64,000 bases of DNA from Streptomyces panaciradicis (GTDB lineage Bacteria > Actinomycetota > Actinomycetes > Streptomycetales > Streptomycetaceae). Each line of letters begins with the position of its first letter. Position 1 is the first letter of the stretch. Made by a program: the position numbers and the translations under genes. Location of the stretch: contig NZ_JAMGBF010000063.1 of assembly GCF_023516615.1 (NCBI RefSeq), forward strand, positions 30,259-94,258. Reading direction: 5' to 3'. Shown piece after piece: positions 8,255 through 16,999 of the stretch. The notes beneath the pieces are model-generated. The model did not search any database, had not been told where the DNA came from, and saw nothing but the letters and a program-made list of their open reading frames with translations.

Positions 8255-9766
8255 TCATCGGCCTGGTGGTACGAAGTCGCGTCGGTGGGCGCGGTTCACC
8301 GCCTGCACCGCGTCGCCGAGCCGGTCGAGGACGGCGGCCGCCTGTTCGTCGCTGATCGTCAGCGGCGGCAGCAGGCGTACGGCGTTCCGGTGCCGGCCGC
8401 CCAGGCCGACGATCAGGCCGCGCCGCAGGCACGCGCGCCGTACGGAGTCCGCCAGTTCGGAGGCGGGCGGCGGTGTGCCCGGCGGACGCGAGCCCGCGTC
8501 CGCCGAGGGGACCGGCCCCGCCGCTTCCGGGTCCGCGAACTCCACGCCGATCATCAGGCCCCGCCCCCGCACGTCCCGGACGCACGCGACGTCCCGTGCG
8601 AGATCGCGAAGCCGGTCGAGCATGCGGGCACCGAGGGTGGCCGCGCGGGGGGCGAGGGCGTTCTCGCGGACGTGGGCGAGGGTGGCCGTCCCGGCGGCCA
8701 GGGCGAGTTGGTTGCCGTGGAAGGTGCCGTGGTCGGTGCCGGGTCCCCCGGCGTTGAGGTCGTCGCGGTGGACCACCACGGACAGCGGGAGGCTGCCGCC
8801 GACGGCCTTGGAGAGCACCATCACGTCCGGAGTGATGCCGCTGTGCTCCACCGCCCAGAGGGTCCCCGTGCGGCCCACGCCCGTCTGGGTCTCGTCCGCG
8901 ATCAGCGGGACGGATCGGGCGGCGGTGAGCCGGCGCACGCGCCGCGTCCAGGCGTCGCAGATCGGAGCGACGCCGTCGGCACCCCCGACGGGATCGAGGA
9001 TCACCCCGGCCGGCCGTGGCGTACCCGGCTCGGGGCCGTCGAGGGCGGACTCGGCTCCGGGGGCGGCGAGTTCGGCGTTACGCCAGACTCCTTCGGCTCC
9101 TGCCGGGTCCTCGGCGGACGTGTCGTCGTGGGAACCGGTCAGGTGCAGCACCGCGGTACGGCCGGTCGCGGCGCGCACGAGCCGCAGCGCGGCCTCCATC
9201 GCGTCCGTCTCGCCGGGCCCGCAGAAGCGCACGCGCGCGTGGCCGGCGAATTCCGGCGGCAGGGTACGGAAGAGTTCGGCGACGAAGGCGTCCCGCACCG
9301 GTGTCGCGAGGTCGGGTGCGTGCAACGGCGCGCCGGAGTCCAGGACTTTGCGGATCGCCTCCAGCACCACGGGGTGGTTGTGCCCCAGGGCGAGCGCTCC
9401 CGCGCCGGAGAGGCAGTCCAGGTAACGGCGGCCGTCGGCCCCCTCGATGGTCAGCCCCCGGGCGCGGACGGGCACGATCGGCAGGGCCCGCGCATAGGTG
9501 CGCGCGGCCGGCTCGCGCGCCGGCTGCCGCCTCAAAAAGCCCAGGCGCACCGGGCGCTCAGGGTGCTCCGGGCCCTCGGCGTGCTCCGGGCCCTCGGGGT
9601 GCTCCGAACGCTCCGGGCCCACTGGATACGTCGGCTGCGCCGGATACACCGGATACACCGGATACGCGGAGTGCGCCGTCCGGAGCGGCACCGGCGTCCT
9701 CCCGGCGGCCGTCCGGCCCCCGGTCGCGCCCTCCGACGCACTCCCCTCGCACGCAGACTCGGCCAC
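8255..9766 (-). CDS. Class III PLP aminotransferase, diaminobutyrate-2-oxoglutarate type
   Basis: Fold-type I aminotransferase predicted to make a diamine precursor, such as 2,4-diaminobutyrate from aspartate semialdehyde, for the adjacent siderophore synthetase. Motifs in order: GALALGHNHP, the PLP-contacting DETQTGVGRTG, the Schiff-base lysine in VLSKAVGGSLP, and GTFHGNQLALAAG. The family is usually about 420-460 residues; this one has 503 because of a roughly 85-residue N-terminal tail rich in Tyr-Pro and Glu-His-Pro repeats. The assigned start is GTG at 9766 with GGAAGGA about 9 nt upstream. It is the first gene of the operon. I see no iron-regulator box of the TTAGGTTAGGCTAACCTAA type upstream. 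Confidence 0.86.
   Translation of the reverse strand: MAESACEGSASEGATGGRTAAGRTPVPLRTAHSAYPVYPVYPAQPTYPVGPERSEHPEGPEHAEGPEHPERPVRLGFLRRQPAREPAARTYARALPIVPVRARGLTIEGADGRRYLDCLSGAGALALGHNHPVVLEAIRKVLDSGAPLHAPDLATPVRDAFVAELFRTLPPEFAGHARVRFCGPGETDAMEAALRLVRAATGRTAVLHLTGSHDDTSAEDPAGAEGVWRNAELAAPGAESALDGPEPGTPRPAGVILDPVGGADGVAPICDAWTRRVRRLTAARSVPLIADETQTGVGRTGTLWAVEHSGITPDVMVLSKAVGGSLPLSVVVHRDDLNAGGPGTDHGTFHGNQLALAAGTATLAHVRENALAPRAATLGARMLDRLRDLARDVACVRDVRGRGLMIGVEFADPEAAGPVPSADAGSRPPGTPPPASELADSVRRACLRRGLIVGLGGRHRNAVRLLPPLTISDEQAAAVLDRLGDAVQAVNRAHRRDFVPPGR
9545..9680 (-). repeat. Tandem repeats encoding the aminotransferase N-terminal tail
   Basis: Two in-frame micro-repeat blocks: a GC-rich unit of about 18 bp (GGGCCCTCGG then TGCTCC, about three degenerate copies near 9558-9622) and a 9-bp unit (CCGGATACA, about three copies near 9641-9667). 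They encode the Glu-His-Pro and Tyr-Pro runs and look like slippage expansions. Confidence 0.65.
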
Positions 9767-10055
9767 GACTCGCTGTCCTTCCGCCGCACAGGCACAGGGG
9801 ACCGCCCATGAACAGCAGGACCCCCACCGCTACAACCCCCGGTCGCGCTACGGGTTACGGGTCGGTCCAAGATCCTTACCGTGACGGAACCGTTGCCGTA
9901 CCGTCGGAAGTCCCCCACAGCGAGCGCATAGTGTGTGGTGCCGTTCCAAGGCACACGCCGAAGCAGCCCACGGGTACACGCCGGACCAGTCCAAGGCGCG
10001 TCTCCGGTAGGGCGGTTCGGCACCCGTTCGTTCTTCTCAGGGGGAGTCTCCGACC

Positions 10056-11288
10056 ATGCGATCCATACGGCCGTCGTTCCGCATCCGGCGAGACGGGGGT
10101 GCGCGTCGCGGAACCTCCCGCGTTCTCACCGCTGTCGCCGTCACCTCGGCGCTGGCGCTCACCGCGACCGCCTGCGACTCCGGTGGCGACAAGGCCGACG
10201 GCCGGGCCTCGGCCTCCGCGACCTACACGGGGAGCGGCGGCGACGGCAAGATCAAGATCCCGGACGACCTCAGGAACAGGCTCAAAGAGCACGGGATCGA
10301 CATCGACAAGTGGAAGCACGGCGAATGGAAGAACTGGAACAAGGACGACTGGCTGCGCGAGGCCGACGAGTTCATCAACCCGATCATCAAGGGCCTGTGG
10401 AACGCGAACCGGATGCGTCGCGCCGACGACCCGCAGAAGAACGTCGACAGCAACGACCTCTCCGGTGACCAGGGCGTGACCGACCCGACGCCCGCGCCGG
10501 TGACCGCGAGGGCCGTGGCGCCCAGGTACCACGCGAACGCGGCGACCGCCGGCAAGGTGTTCTTCGACTCCCCCGAGGGCACGATGGTCTGCTCGGCGAC
10601 GGTGGTCGAGGACCCGGCCCACCCGGGCAAGTCCAACATGATCTGGACGGCCGGTCACTGCGTGCACGCGGGCAAGAAGGGCGGCTGGTACCGCAACATC
10701 GCCTTCGTGCCGTCGTACAACGACTCGGGCCGGACGGCCGCCCAGCTGCGGGGCGCCACCCGGGACGAGGTCGCCCCCTACGGCGTGTGGTGGGCGGACT
10801 GGGTCAAGACCTCCCAGCAGTGGATCGAGCAGGGCGGCGAGACGGGCGGTGACGGCGCCTCGTACGACTACGCCGTGCTCCATGTGACCCCGGAGAAGGG
10901 CGGCAACGGCAAGTCGCTGGAGGAGACGGTCGGTTCGGCGCTGCCGGTCGACTTCAACGCCCCGGCCGTGCCGAAGGTCTCCGGCATCACCGCGACCGGT
11001 TACCCGGCCGCCGCGCCCTACGACGGCCAACTGCTGTACCAGTGCACGGACAAGCCGGGCCGGCTGTCGCTCAACGCCACGGACCCGACGATGTACCGCA
11101 TCGGCTGCACCATGACCGGCGGCTCCTCCGGCGGCGGCTGGGTGGAGACGGGCTCGGACGGCAAGCCGACGCTGGTCTCCAACACCTCGATCGGCCCGGT
11201 GAGTTCGGGCTGGCTGGCCGGTCCGCGGCTGGGCGACGTCGCCAAGGGCGTCTACGACTCGGTGAGCAAGAAGTTCGCCGGTCGGTGA
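10056..11288 (+). CDS. Secreted trypsin-like serine protease (S1 family)
   Basis: Exported chymotrypsin-fold peptidase of 410 residues. The N-terminus has two arginine-rich stretches, a hydrophobic segment and LTATAC-D around Cys40; position -3 is Ala rather than Leu, so lipidation is possible but the lipobox is imperfect. The triad is His201 (WTAGHCV), Asp271 (SYDYAVL) and Ser358 (GGSSGGGW). Between leader and peptidase lies a charged segment (about 60-150) that may be a propeptide or wall-binding region. The start is ATG at 10056, 8 nt after GGGGGAG. It is divergent from the siderophore operon (289-bp gap, no clear promoter recognised) and convergent with hflX. Substrate unknown. Confidence 0.85.
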   Translation: MRSIRPSFRIRRDGGARRGTSRVLTAVAVTSALALTATACDSGGDKADGRASASATYTGSGGDGKIKIPDDLRNRLKEHGIDIDKWKHGEWKNWNKDDWLREADEFINPIIKGLWNANRMRRADDPQKNVDSNDLSGDQGVTDPTPAPVTARAVAPRYHANAATAGKVFFDSPEGTMVCSATVVEDPAHPGKSNMIWTAGHCVHAGKKGGWYRNIAFVPSYNDSGRTAAQLRGATRDEVAPYGVWWADWVKTSQQWIEQGGETGGDGASYDYAVLHVTPEKGGNGKSLEETVGSALPVDFNAPAVPKVSGITATGYPAAAPYDGQLLYQCTDKPGRLSLNATDPTMYRIGCTMTGGSSGGGWVETGSDGKPTLVSNTSIGPVSSGWLAGPRLGDVAKGVYDSVSKKFAGR

Positions 11289-11317
11289 GACAGGACCGAC
11301 CCTGACACCGGAACGCC

Positions 11318-11351
11318 GAAGGCCCGCCCCCTGTGCGGGGGGCGGGCCTTC
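11318..11351. terminator. Bidirectional terminator between protease and hflX
   Basis: Strong hairpin: GAAGGCCCGCCCCC pairs with GGGGGCGGGCCTTC around a short loop. It lies 29 bp after the protease stop and 23 bp after the convergent hflX stop, so it can serve both genes. Confidence 0.85.
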
Positions 11352-11374
11352 GGGCTTCGGGCTCGGGCCGGATG

Positions 11375-12868
11375 TCAGACCGTGGGAACCGGGACGTACG
11401 GCTGCAGGTCCGCGGCCAGTTCCTCGTGCACCCGCGCCTTGAGCAGGGTGCCCTCCGGGGTGTGCTCCGCGGAGATCACCTCGCCCTCGTCATGGGCCCG
11501 GGCGACCAGCTTGCCATGGGTGTAGGGCACCAGGGCCTCGATCTCCACGGACGGCCGGGGCAGCTCGTTGTCGATGAGTGCGAGCAGCTCCTGGATGCCC
11601 TGGCCGGTGCGGGCCGAGACGGCGATCGAACGCTTCTCGATCCGCATGAGCCGCTGAAGGGTCAGCGGGTCGGCCGCGTCCGCCTTGTTGATCACGACGA
11701 TCTCGGGTACGTCGATGGCGCCGACGTCCCTGATCACCTCGCGCACGGCGGCCAGCTGCTCCTCCGGGTTCGGGTGCGAGCCGTCCACCACGTGCAGGAT
11801 CAGGTCGGACTCGCCGACCTCCTCCATGGTGGAGCGGAACGCCTCGACCAGGTGGTGCGGCAGGTGCCGGACGAACCCGACGGTGTCGGCCAGCGTGTAC
11901 AGGCGGCCGCTCGGGGTCTCGGCCCGGCGGACGGTCGGGTCCAGGGTCGCGAACAGGGCGTTCTCGACCAGGACACCGGCGCCGGTCAGACGGTTGAGCA
12001 GCGAGGACTTGCCCGCGTTGGTGTAGCCGGCGATGGCGACCGAGGGCACCTTGTTGCGCTTGCGCTCCTGGCGCTTGATCTCGCGGCCGGTCTTCATGTC
12101 CGCGATCTCCCGGCGCATCTTCGCCATCTTCTCGCGGATCCGACGCCGGTCGGTCTCGATCTTGGTCTCACCGGGACCACGGGTGGCGAGGCCGCCGCCC
12201 TTGCCGCCGCCCATCTGACGGGACAGCGACTGACCCCAGCCGCGCAGCCTGGGCAGCATGTACTGCATCTGCGCGAGCGCGACCTGCGCCTTGCCCTCGC
12301 GGGACTTGGCGTGCTGGGCGAAGATGTCGAGGATCAGGGCCGTACGGTCGATGACCTTGACCTTGACGACGTCTTCCAGGTGGATGAGCTGGCCCGGGCT
12401 GAGCTCACCGTCGCAGATGACGGTGTCGGCGCCGGTCTCCAGGACGATGTCCCTGAGCTCGACGGCCTTGCCGGAACCGATGTAGGTCGCCGCGTCGGGC
12501 TCGCTGCGGCGCTGGATCACGCCGTCGAGCACGAGCGCGCCGGCGGTCTCCGCGAGGGCGGCGAGCTCCGCGAGGGAGTTGTCCGCATCCTGTGCGGTCC
12601 CCGAGGTCCAGACGCCGACGAGCACGACCCGCTCCAGGCGGAGCTGGCGGTACTCGACCTCGGTGACGTCCTCGAGCTCGGTGGAGAGGCCGGCCACGCG
12701 GCGCAGGGCCGCGCGCTCGGAGCGGTCGAACTGCTCGCCGTCCCGGTCTCCGTCGATCTCGTGGCTCCAGGCGACGTCCTCTTCCATCAGGGCATCGGCC
12801 CGAAGACCTTCGGCGTACGAGTGCGCGAATCGCTGCGTGTCCTGGGAAGGGGATGAAGAGGAGGTCAT
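11375..12868 (-). CDS. hflX: Ribosome-associated GTPase HflX
   Basis: Translational GTPase that binds 50S subunits and splits stalled or hibernating ribosomes under stress. The 497-residue protein starts at ATG 12868 with AAGGA 5 nt upstream; a further in-frame extension of 40 codons lacks a ribosome site. The N-terminal HflX domain includes TYIGSGKAVELRDI, then a coiled region with the Gly-rich linker QMGGGKGGGLATRGPGETK. The G domain has GYTNAGKS (G1), ADTVGF (G3) and NKAD (G4). The last 60 residues form the C-terminal domain. It is downstream of the M1 peptidase on the same strand with 166 bp between, so it probably has its own promoter. Confidence 0.96.
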   Translation of the reverse strand: MTSSSSPSQDTQRFAHSYAEGLRADALMEEDVAWSHEIDGDRDGEQFDRSERAALRRVAGLSTELEDVTEVEYRQLRLERVVLVGVWTSGTAQDADNSLAELAALAETAGALVLDGVIQRRSEPDAATYIGSGKAVELRDIVLETGADTVICDGELSPGQLIHLEDVVKVKVIDRTALILDIFAQHAKSREGKAQVALAQMQYMLPRLRGWGQSLSRQMGGGKGGGLATRGPGETKIETDRRRIREKMAKMRREIADMKTGREIKRQERKRNKVPSVAIAGYTNAGKSSLLNRLTGAGVLVENALFATLDPTVRRAETPSGRLYTLADTVGFVRHLPHHLVEAFRSTMEEVGESDLILHVVDGSHPNPEEQLAAVREVIRDVGAIDVPEIVVINKADAADPLTLQRLMRIEKRSIAVSARTGQGIQELLALIDNELPRPSVEIEALVPYTHGKLVARAHDEGEVISAEHTPEGTLLKARVHEELAADLQPYVPVPTV

Positions 12869-13034
12869 TGGATCCTTACGTCGATGGGGATGCCGATACC
12901 GGCGGTCACAGTGGACAACGCTCGAGTACCCCGGGAGATTCCCGCGACCCGTGCGCCGCCGTCCCGGCCGTCCCGAAGATGGTCGCACGGTACGCCACGT
13001 CTCGTCACCGCCTTATTTCCGGGGCGCCGCCTTC

Positions 13035-14510
13035 TTAAGTCCGGGGCGCGGCCTTGGCGGGCGGGGTGGACTTCCAGTCCGGGTGACCCGGCATCGGCGG
13101 GGTCTTCGCGTCGTACAGCCAGGCCTGGAAGAAGCCGCTCAGGTCGCGGCCGGAGATCCGGGAAGCGAGGTGCTCGAAGTCGGCGGTGCCGGCCGTGCCG
13201 TCGCGGTGCAGGCGCACCCAGTCGCGCTCCAGGCGCTCGAAGGCGGGCCGGCCGATCTCCTGGCGCAGGGCGTACAGGACGAGCGCGGCGCCGTCGTAGA
13301 CGTTGGGGCGGAAGATGCTGATCTTCTGGCCGGGCGCGGGGGCCTTGGGGGCGCCCGGGGGCCCTCCGGCGGCGCGCCAGCGGTCGGAGGCGCCGTACGC
13401 GGCCTTCATGCGCGTGTCCATGGGCCGGTGCGCGGTCTCCTCGGCGTACAGCTCCTCGTACCAGGTCGCGTGTCCCTCGTTCAGCCACAGGTCGGACCAG
13501 GTGCGCGGACTGACGCTGTCGCCGAACCACTGGTGGGACAGCTCGTGCACCATGATCGACTCGATGTACCACTTGGGGTAGGCCGGCTCGGTGAAGAGCT
13601 CCTTCTCGAAGAGGGAGAGCGTCTGCGTCTCCAGTTCGAAGCCGGTGGAGGCCTCGGCCATGAGCAGCCCGTAGGTCTCGAAGGGGTACGGGCCGACCTT
13701 GTTCTCCATCCAGGCGATCTGGTCGGGGGTCTTCGCGAGCCAGGGTTCGAGCGCCTTGACGTCCTTGGTGGGCACGACGTCGCGCACCGGCAGACCGTGC
13801 GGGCCCCTGCGGTGCAGCACGGTGGAGCGGCCGATGGAGACCTGGGCGAGCTCGGTGGCCATGGGGTGCTGCGTGCGGTACGTCCAGGTGGTCTTCCCGC
13901 CGACGTGGTCGACGCCGGTCGGCATTCCGTTGGCGACGGCGGTGTAGCCGTCGGGAGCGGTGATCCGGATGGTGAACATCGCCTTGTCGGAGGGGTGGTC
14001 GTTGCACGGGAAGACCAGGTGGGCGGCGTCGGCCTGGTTGGCCATGGCCAGGCCGTCGGCGGTGCGCACCCAGCCGCCGTCCTCGCCGCCGGGTGCCGTG
14101 GGGTCGCTGGTGTGCCGCACGGTGATGCGCGTCCAGTTGCCCTGCTGCAGCGGGTCCTCTGGGGTGACGACGAGGTCCTCGCCGGCGGTGGCGAAGCCGG
14201 CGGGCTCACCGTCGACCTCGACCGACTCGACCTTGCCGTGCGCGAAGTCGAGGTTGATCCGGTCCAGGTCCTCGGTCGTCCAGGCGTCGATCGTCGTGAC
14301 GGCCTGCAGCGGCTTGTCGTGGGAGCCGGGATAGGTGAAGGACAGGTCGTACGACGCCACGTCGTAGCCGGGGTTGCCGAGGTACGGGAAGAGGCGGTCG
14401 CCGACGCCCAGGGGGGCCGGCGGGGCGCTCGCGGCGAGGAGGCAGACCGACACGGCCGAGGCGAGGAGCGCGGTCGCCTTCAGGCGGCGCCTGCGGGGGG
14501 TGAGGAGCAT
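13035..14510 (-). CDS. Secreted M1-type zinc metallopeptidase
   Basis: Exported gluzincin of 491 residues. An N-terminal signal peptide (Arg-rich start, hydrophobic 11-28, Ala-Ser-Ala region) precedes an M1-like beta domain. The catalytic domain holds HELSHQW (His322, Glu323, His326) and the third zinc ligand Glu345 in NEGHATW, 18 residues on. The classical aminopeptidase motif GxMEN is absent; its place is taken by MAEASTGFELETQ, so N-terminal exopeptidase specificity should not be assumed. The large C-terminal HEAT-like domain of aminopeptidase N is also missing, which fits the short length. The start is ATG at 14510 after a GTGAGGAG-like region on the opposite sense; the ribosome site is weak. 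It lies 87 bp after rshA on the same strand. Confidence 0.88.
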   Translation of the reverse strand: MLLTPRRRRLKATALLASAVSVCLLAASAPPAPLGVGDRLFPYLGNPGYDVASYDLSFTYPGSHDKPLQAVTTIDAWTTEDLDRINLDFAHGKVESVEVDGEPAGFATAGEDLVVTPEDPLQQGNWTRITVRHTSDPTAPGGEDGGWVRTADGLAMANQADAAHLVFPCNDHPSDKAMFTIRITAPDGYTAVANGMPTGVDHVGGKTTWTYRTQHPMATELAQVSIGRSTVLHRRGPHGLPVRDVVPTKDVKALEPWLAKTPDQIAWMENKVGPYPFETYGLLMAEASTGFELETQTLSLFEKELFTEPAYPKWYIESIMVHELSHQWFGDSVSPRTWSDLWLNEGHATWYEELYAEETAHRPMDTRMKAAYGASDRWRAAGGPPGAPKAPAPGQKISIFRPNVYDGAALVLYALRQEIGRPAFERLERDWVRLHRDGTAGTADFEHLASRISGRDLSGFFQAWLYDAKTPPMPGHPDWKSTPPAKAAPRT

Positions 14511-14597
14511 GCATCACCGCTATCAGCGCACGCGCGCGTGGCGGCGACGGCGCGCGACCGGCCCACCCGAAGGGGTGGTCCGGGCGTACGGCGGGTT

Positions 14598-16703
14598 TCA
14601 GGCGCCGGGGGTCTGCGGCTGCGCCCGGCTCACGTCGTACACGCCGGGTACGTTGCGCATGGCCCGCATGAGGCCCGGCAGGAGTGCCGCGTCCGGGAGG
14701 GTCACGGTGTACGAGTGCTTCACGCGCTGCCGGTCCGGCGGCTCGATGGTCGCCGACACGATCTCGGCGCCCTCCGCGGCCATGGCCTCGGTGAGGTCGG
14801 CGAGGAGATGGGGGCGGCCGAACGATTCGGCGAGCAGCGTGACCCGGCATTCGCTGGTGTCCCCCCAGCGCACGCCGACTTCCGCGCGCCCCCCGCTCTT
14901 CATGCGCGCCACCGCGGCGCACTCCACGCGGTGGACGGTGACCACGCCGCCGCGCACGGCGAAGCCGGTCACCTCGTCGGGCGGTACGGGGGTGCAGCAG
15001 CCGGCCAGGCGCGCGGTGGCCCCGGGCTGGTCGACGACGACGTCGGGGGTGGGCGGGGCGACGGCTCCTTCGGGAGCGGGCCGGGGGGCCGTCGAGCGGC
15101 GGTCTCTCTCCTGGGGTGCGTCCGCCTCGGGGTGGGTCGCCAGCCAGCGCTGGATGGCGATCCGGGCGGCGGGCGTGTGGGCGTGCTCCAGCCATTCCCT
15201 GGAGGGCTCGGAGGCCGGGTCCTGGCCCATGAGGAGCTGGACGGTGTCGCCGTCCTTCAGGACCGTGCTGAGGGTCGCCAGGCGGCCGTTGACGCGGGCG
15301 CCGATACAGGCGTGGGCGTCCTCGCCGTACTGCGCGTAGGCGGCGTCGACGCAGGTGGCGCCCTCGGGCAGGCCCAGGGTGCCGCCGTCGGGGCGGAAGA
15401 CGGTGATCTCGCGGTCCTGGGCGAGGTCCTCGCGGAGCGTGGACCAGAAGGTGTCGGGGTCGGGCGCGGCCTCCTGCCAGTCCAGGAGGCGGGAGAGCCA
15501 GCCGGGCTTGGTGGGGTCGACGCGCTCGCCGTCGGCCGGGTCGTCGGCGGCGGGCGCGTACGGATTGCCGAGCGCGATGACGCCGGCCTCGGCGACCTTG
15601 TGCATCTGGTGGGTGCGGATGAGGACTTCGGCGACCTGCCCGTCCGCGCGGGCGACCGCCGTGTGCAGCGACTGGTACAGGTTGAACTTCGGTACGGCGA
15701 TGAAGTCCTTGAACTCCGAGACGACGGGGGTCATGCAGGTGTGCAGCTCACCGAGGACGCCGTAACAGTCCGCGTCCTCGTTGACCAGCACCAGCAGCCG
15801 GCCGAAGTCGGCGCCGCGCAGCTCGCCGCGCTTGCGGGAGACGCGGTGGACGGAGACGAAGTGCCGTGGCCGGATGAGGACTTCGGCCGGGATGTCGGCC
15901 TCGCGCAGATGACCGCGGACCTCGTCGGCGATCTCGGCGAGCGGGTCGTCGGCGCGGGAGGCGTTGTCGACGATCAACTCGCGTGTGTGCTCGTACTCCT
16001 CGGGATGGAGGATGGCGAAGACCAGGTCCTCCAGCTCGGTCTTGAGCGCCTGGACCCCGAGCCGTTCGGCGAGCGGGATCAGGACATCCCGGGTGACCTT
16101 GGCGATGCGGGCCTGTTTCTCGGGGCGCATGACGCCGAGGGTGCGCATGTTGTGCAGGCGGTCGGCGAGTTTGATCGACATCACGCGGACGTCGCTGCCG
16201 GTGGCGACCAGCATCTTGCGGAAGGTCTCGGGCTCGGCGGCGGCGCCATAGTCGACCTTCTCCAGCTTCGTGACGCCGTCGACGAGGTAGCGCACCTCCT
16301 CGCCGAACTGCTCGCCCACCTGATCCAGCGTCACATCGGTGTCCTCGACGGTGTCGTGCAGCAGGGACGCTGTCAACGTGGTCGTCTCCGCCCCGAGTTC
16401 GGCGAGGATCAACGTCACCGCGAGGGGGTGCGTGATGTACGGCTCGCCGCTCTTGCGCATCTGGCCGCGGTGCGAGGACTCGGCGAGGACGTAGGCGCGG
16501 CGCAGGGGGTCGAGGTCGGCGCTGGGATGGTGCGCGCGGTGCGCGTCGACGACGTGGCCGATGGCGTCGGGCAGGCGGTCGCGGGCGGCGGGGCCGAGCA
16601 GCGCGGCACGGCCGAGGCGGCGCAGATCGATCCGCGCGCGCCAGCGGGCCGCCGGGCCTGCTACCGAACCTGGCGTCGCAGGGTTCGTGGCCTCCGCACT
16701 CAT
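14598..16703 (-). CDS. rshA: RelA/SpoT homologue RshA, (p)ppGpp synthetase/hydrolase
   Basis: Second long RSH protein of Streptomyces (besides RelA), controlling the alarmone (p)ppGpp. The 701-residue form starts at ATG 16703, 5 nt after GGAGG. The HD hydrolase domain has SSHRGQMRKSGEPYITHPL, the HD pair in LLHDTVEDT (114-122) and KLADRLHNMRT, all intact. The synthetase domain (about 255-385) is diverged: HFVSVHRVSRKRG, LLVLVNEDADCYGVLGELH, VAEVLIRTHQMH. The charge-reversal motif, RxKD in bifunctional and ExDD in synthetase-only enzymes, reads EFKD here (330-333). A TGS domain (about 435-495) and a C-terminal ACT domain (about 625-700) follow. Hydrolysis looks secure; synthesis should be treated as less certain. 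Confidence 0.93.
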   Translation of the reverse strand: MSAEATNPATPGSVAGPAARWRARIDLRRLGRAALLGPAARDRLPDAIGHVVDAHRAHHPSADLDPLRRAYVLAESSHRGQMRKSGEPYITHPLAVTLILAELGAETTTLTASLLHDTVEDTDVTLDQVGEQFGEEVRYLVDGVTKLEKVDYGAAAEPETFRKMLVATGSDVRVMSIKLADRLHNMRTLGVMRPEKQARIAKVTRDVLIPLAERLGVQALKTELEDLVFAILHPEEYEHTRELIVDNASRADDPLAEIADEVRGHLREADIPAEVLIRPRHFVSVHRVSRKRGELRGADFGRLLVLVNEDADCYGVLGELHTCMTPVVSEFKDFIAVPKFNLYQSLHTAVARADGQVAEVLIRTHQMHKVAEAGVIALGNPYAPAADDPADGERVDPTKPGWLSRLLDWQEAAPDPDTFWSTLREDLAQDREITVFRPDGGTLGLPEGATCVDAAYAQYGEDAHACIGARVNGRLATLSTVLKDGDTVQLLMGQDPASEPSREWLEHAHTPAARIAIQRWLATHPEADAPQERDRRSTAPRPAPEGAVAPPTPDVVVDQPGATARLAGCCTPVPPDEVTGFAVRGGVVTVHRVECAAVARMKSGGRAEVGVRWGDTSECRVTLLAESFGRPHLLADLTEAMAAEGAEIVSATIEPPDRQRVKHSYTVTLPDAALLPGLMRAMRNVPGVYDVSRAQPQTPGA

Positions 16704-16999
16704 GGGCACCTCCGGCTGCGTGGACCGGCGGACGGGGTGCCCCAGGGCGGACACGGCTCAGGGGGCGGCAACGGTCCCCCGTCCGGGCCGGTGCTTGATG
16801 CTACCGAGCCCATCACGTGCGTCCGACCGCCTCTCGCCGAGCGTGAAACGGATCACCCATTCGAGCGACCGTTTCGAGGTTTACGGTTTCGCGCCAGGCG
16901 ACGGGCGGGTGTCCGTGCAAGTGAACGCCGGACGGCCGCCCCGGTAGTTGACTCCTGCACCACTGGGCGCGTCGGCCTACGATCCCAAGCCTCACCCGT

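Noticed and set aside
9767..10055. Iron-box operator or clear promoter between the siderophore operon and the protease
   Set aside because: I looked for a TTAGGTTAGGCTAACC-like palindrome and for well-spaced -35/-10 pairs and found none convincing.
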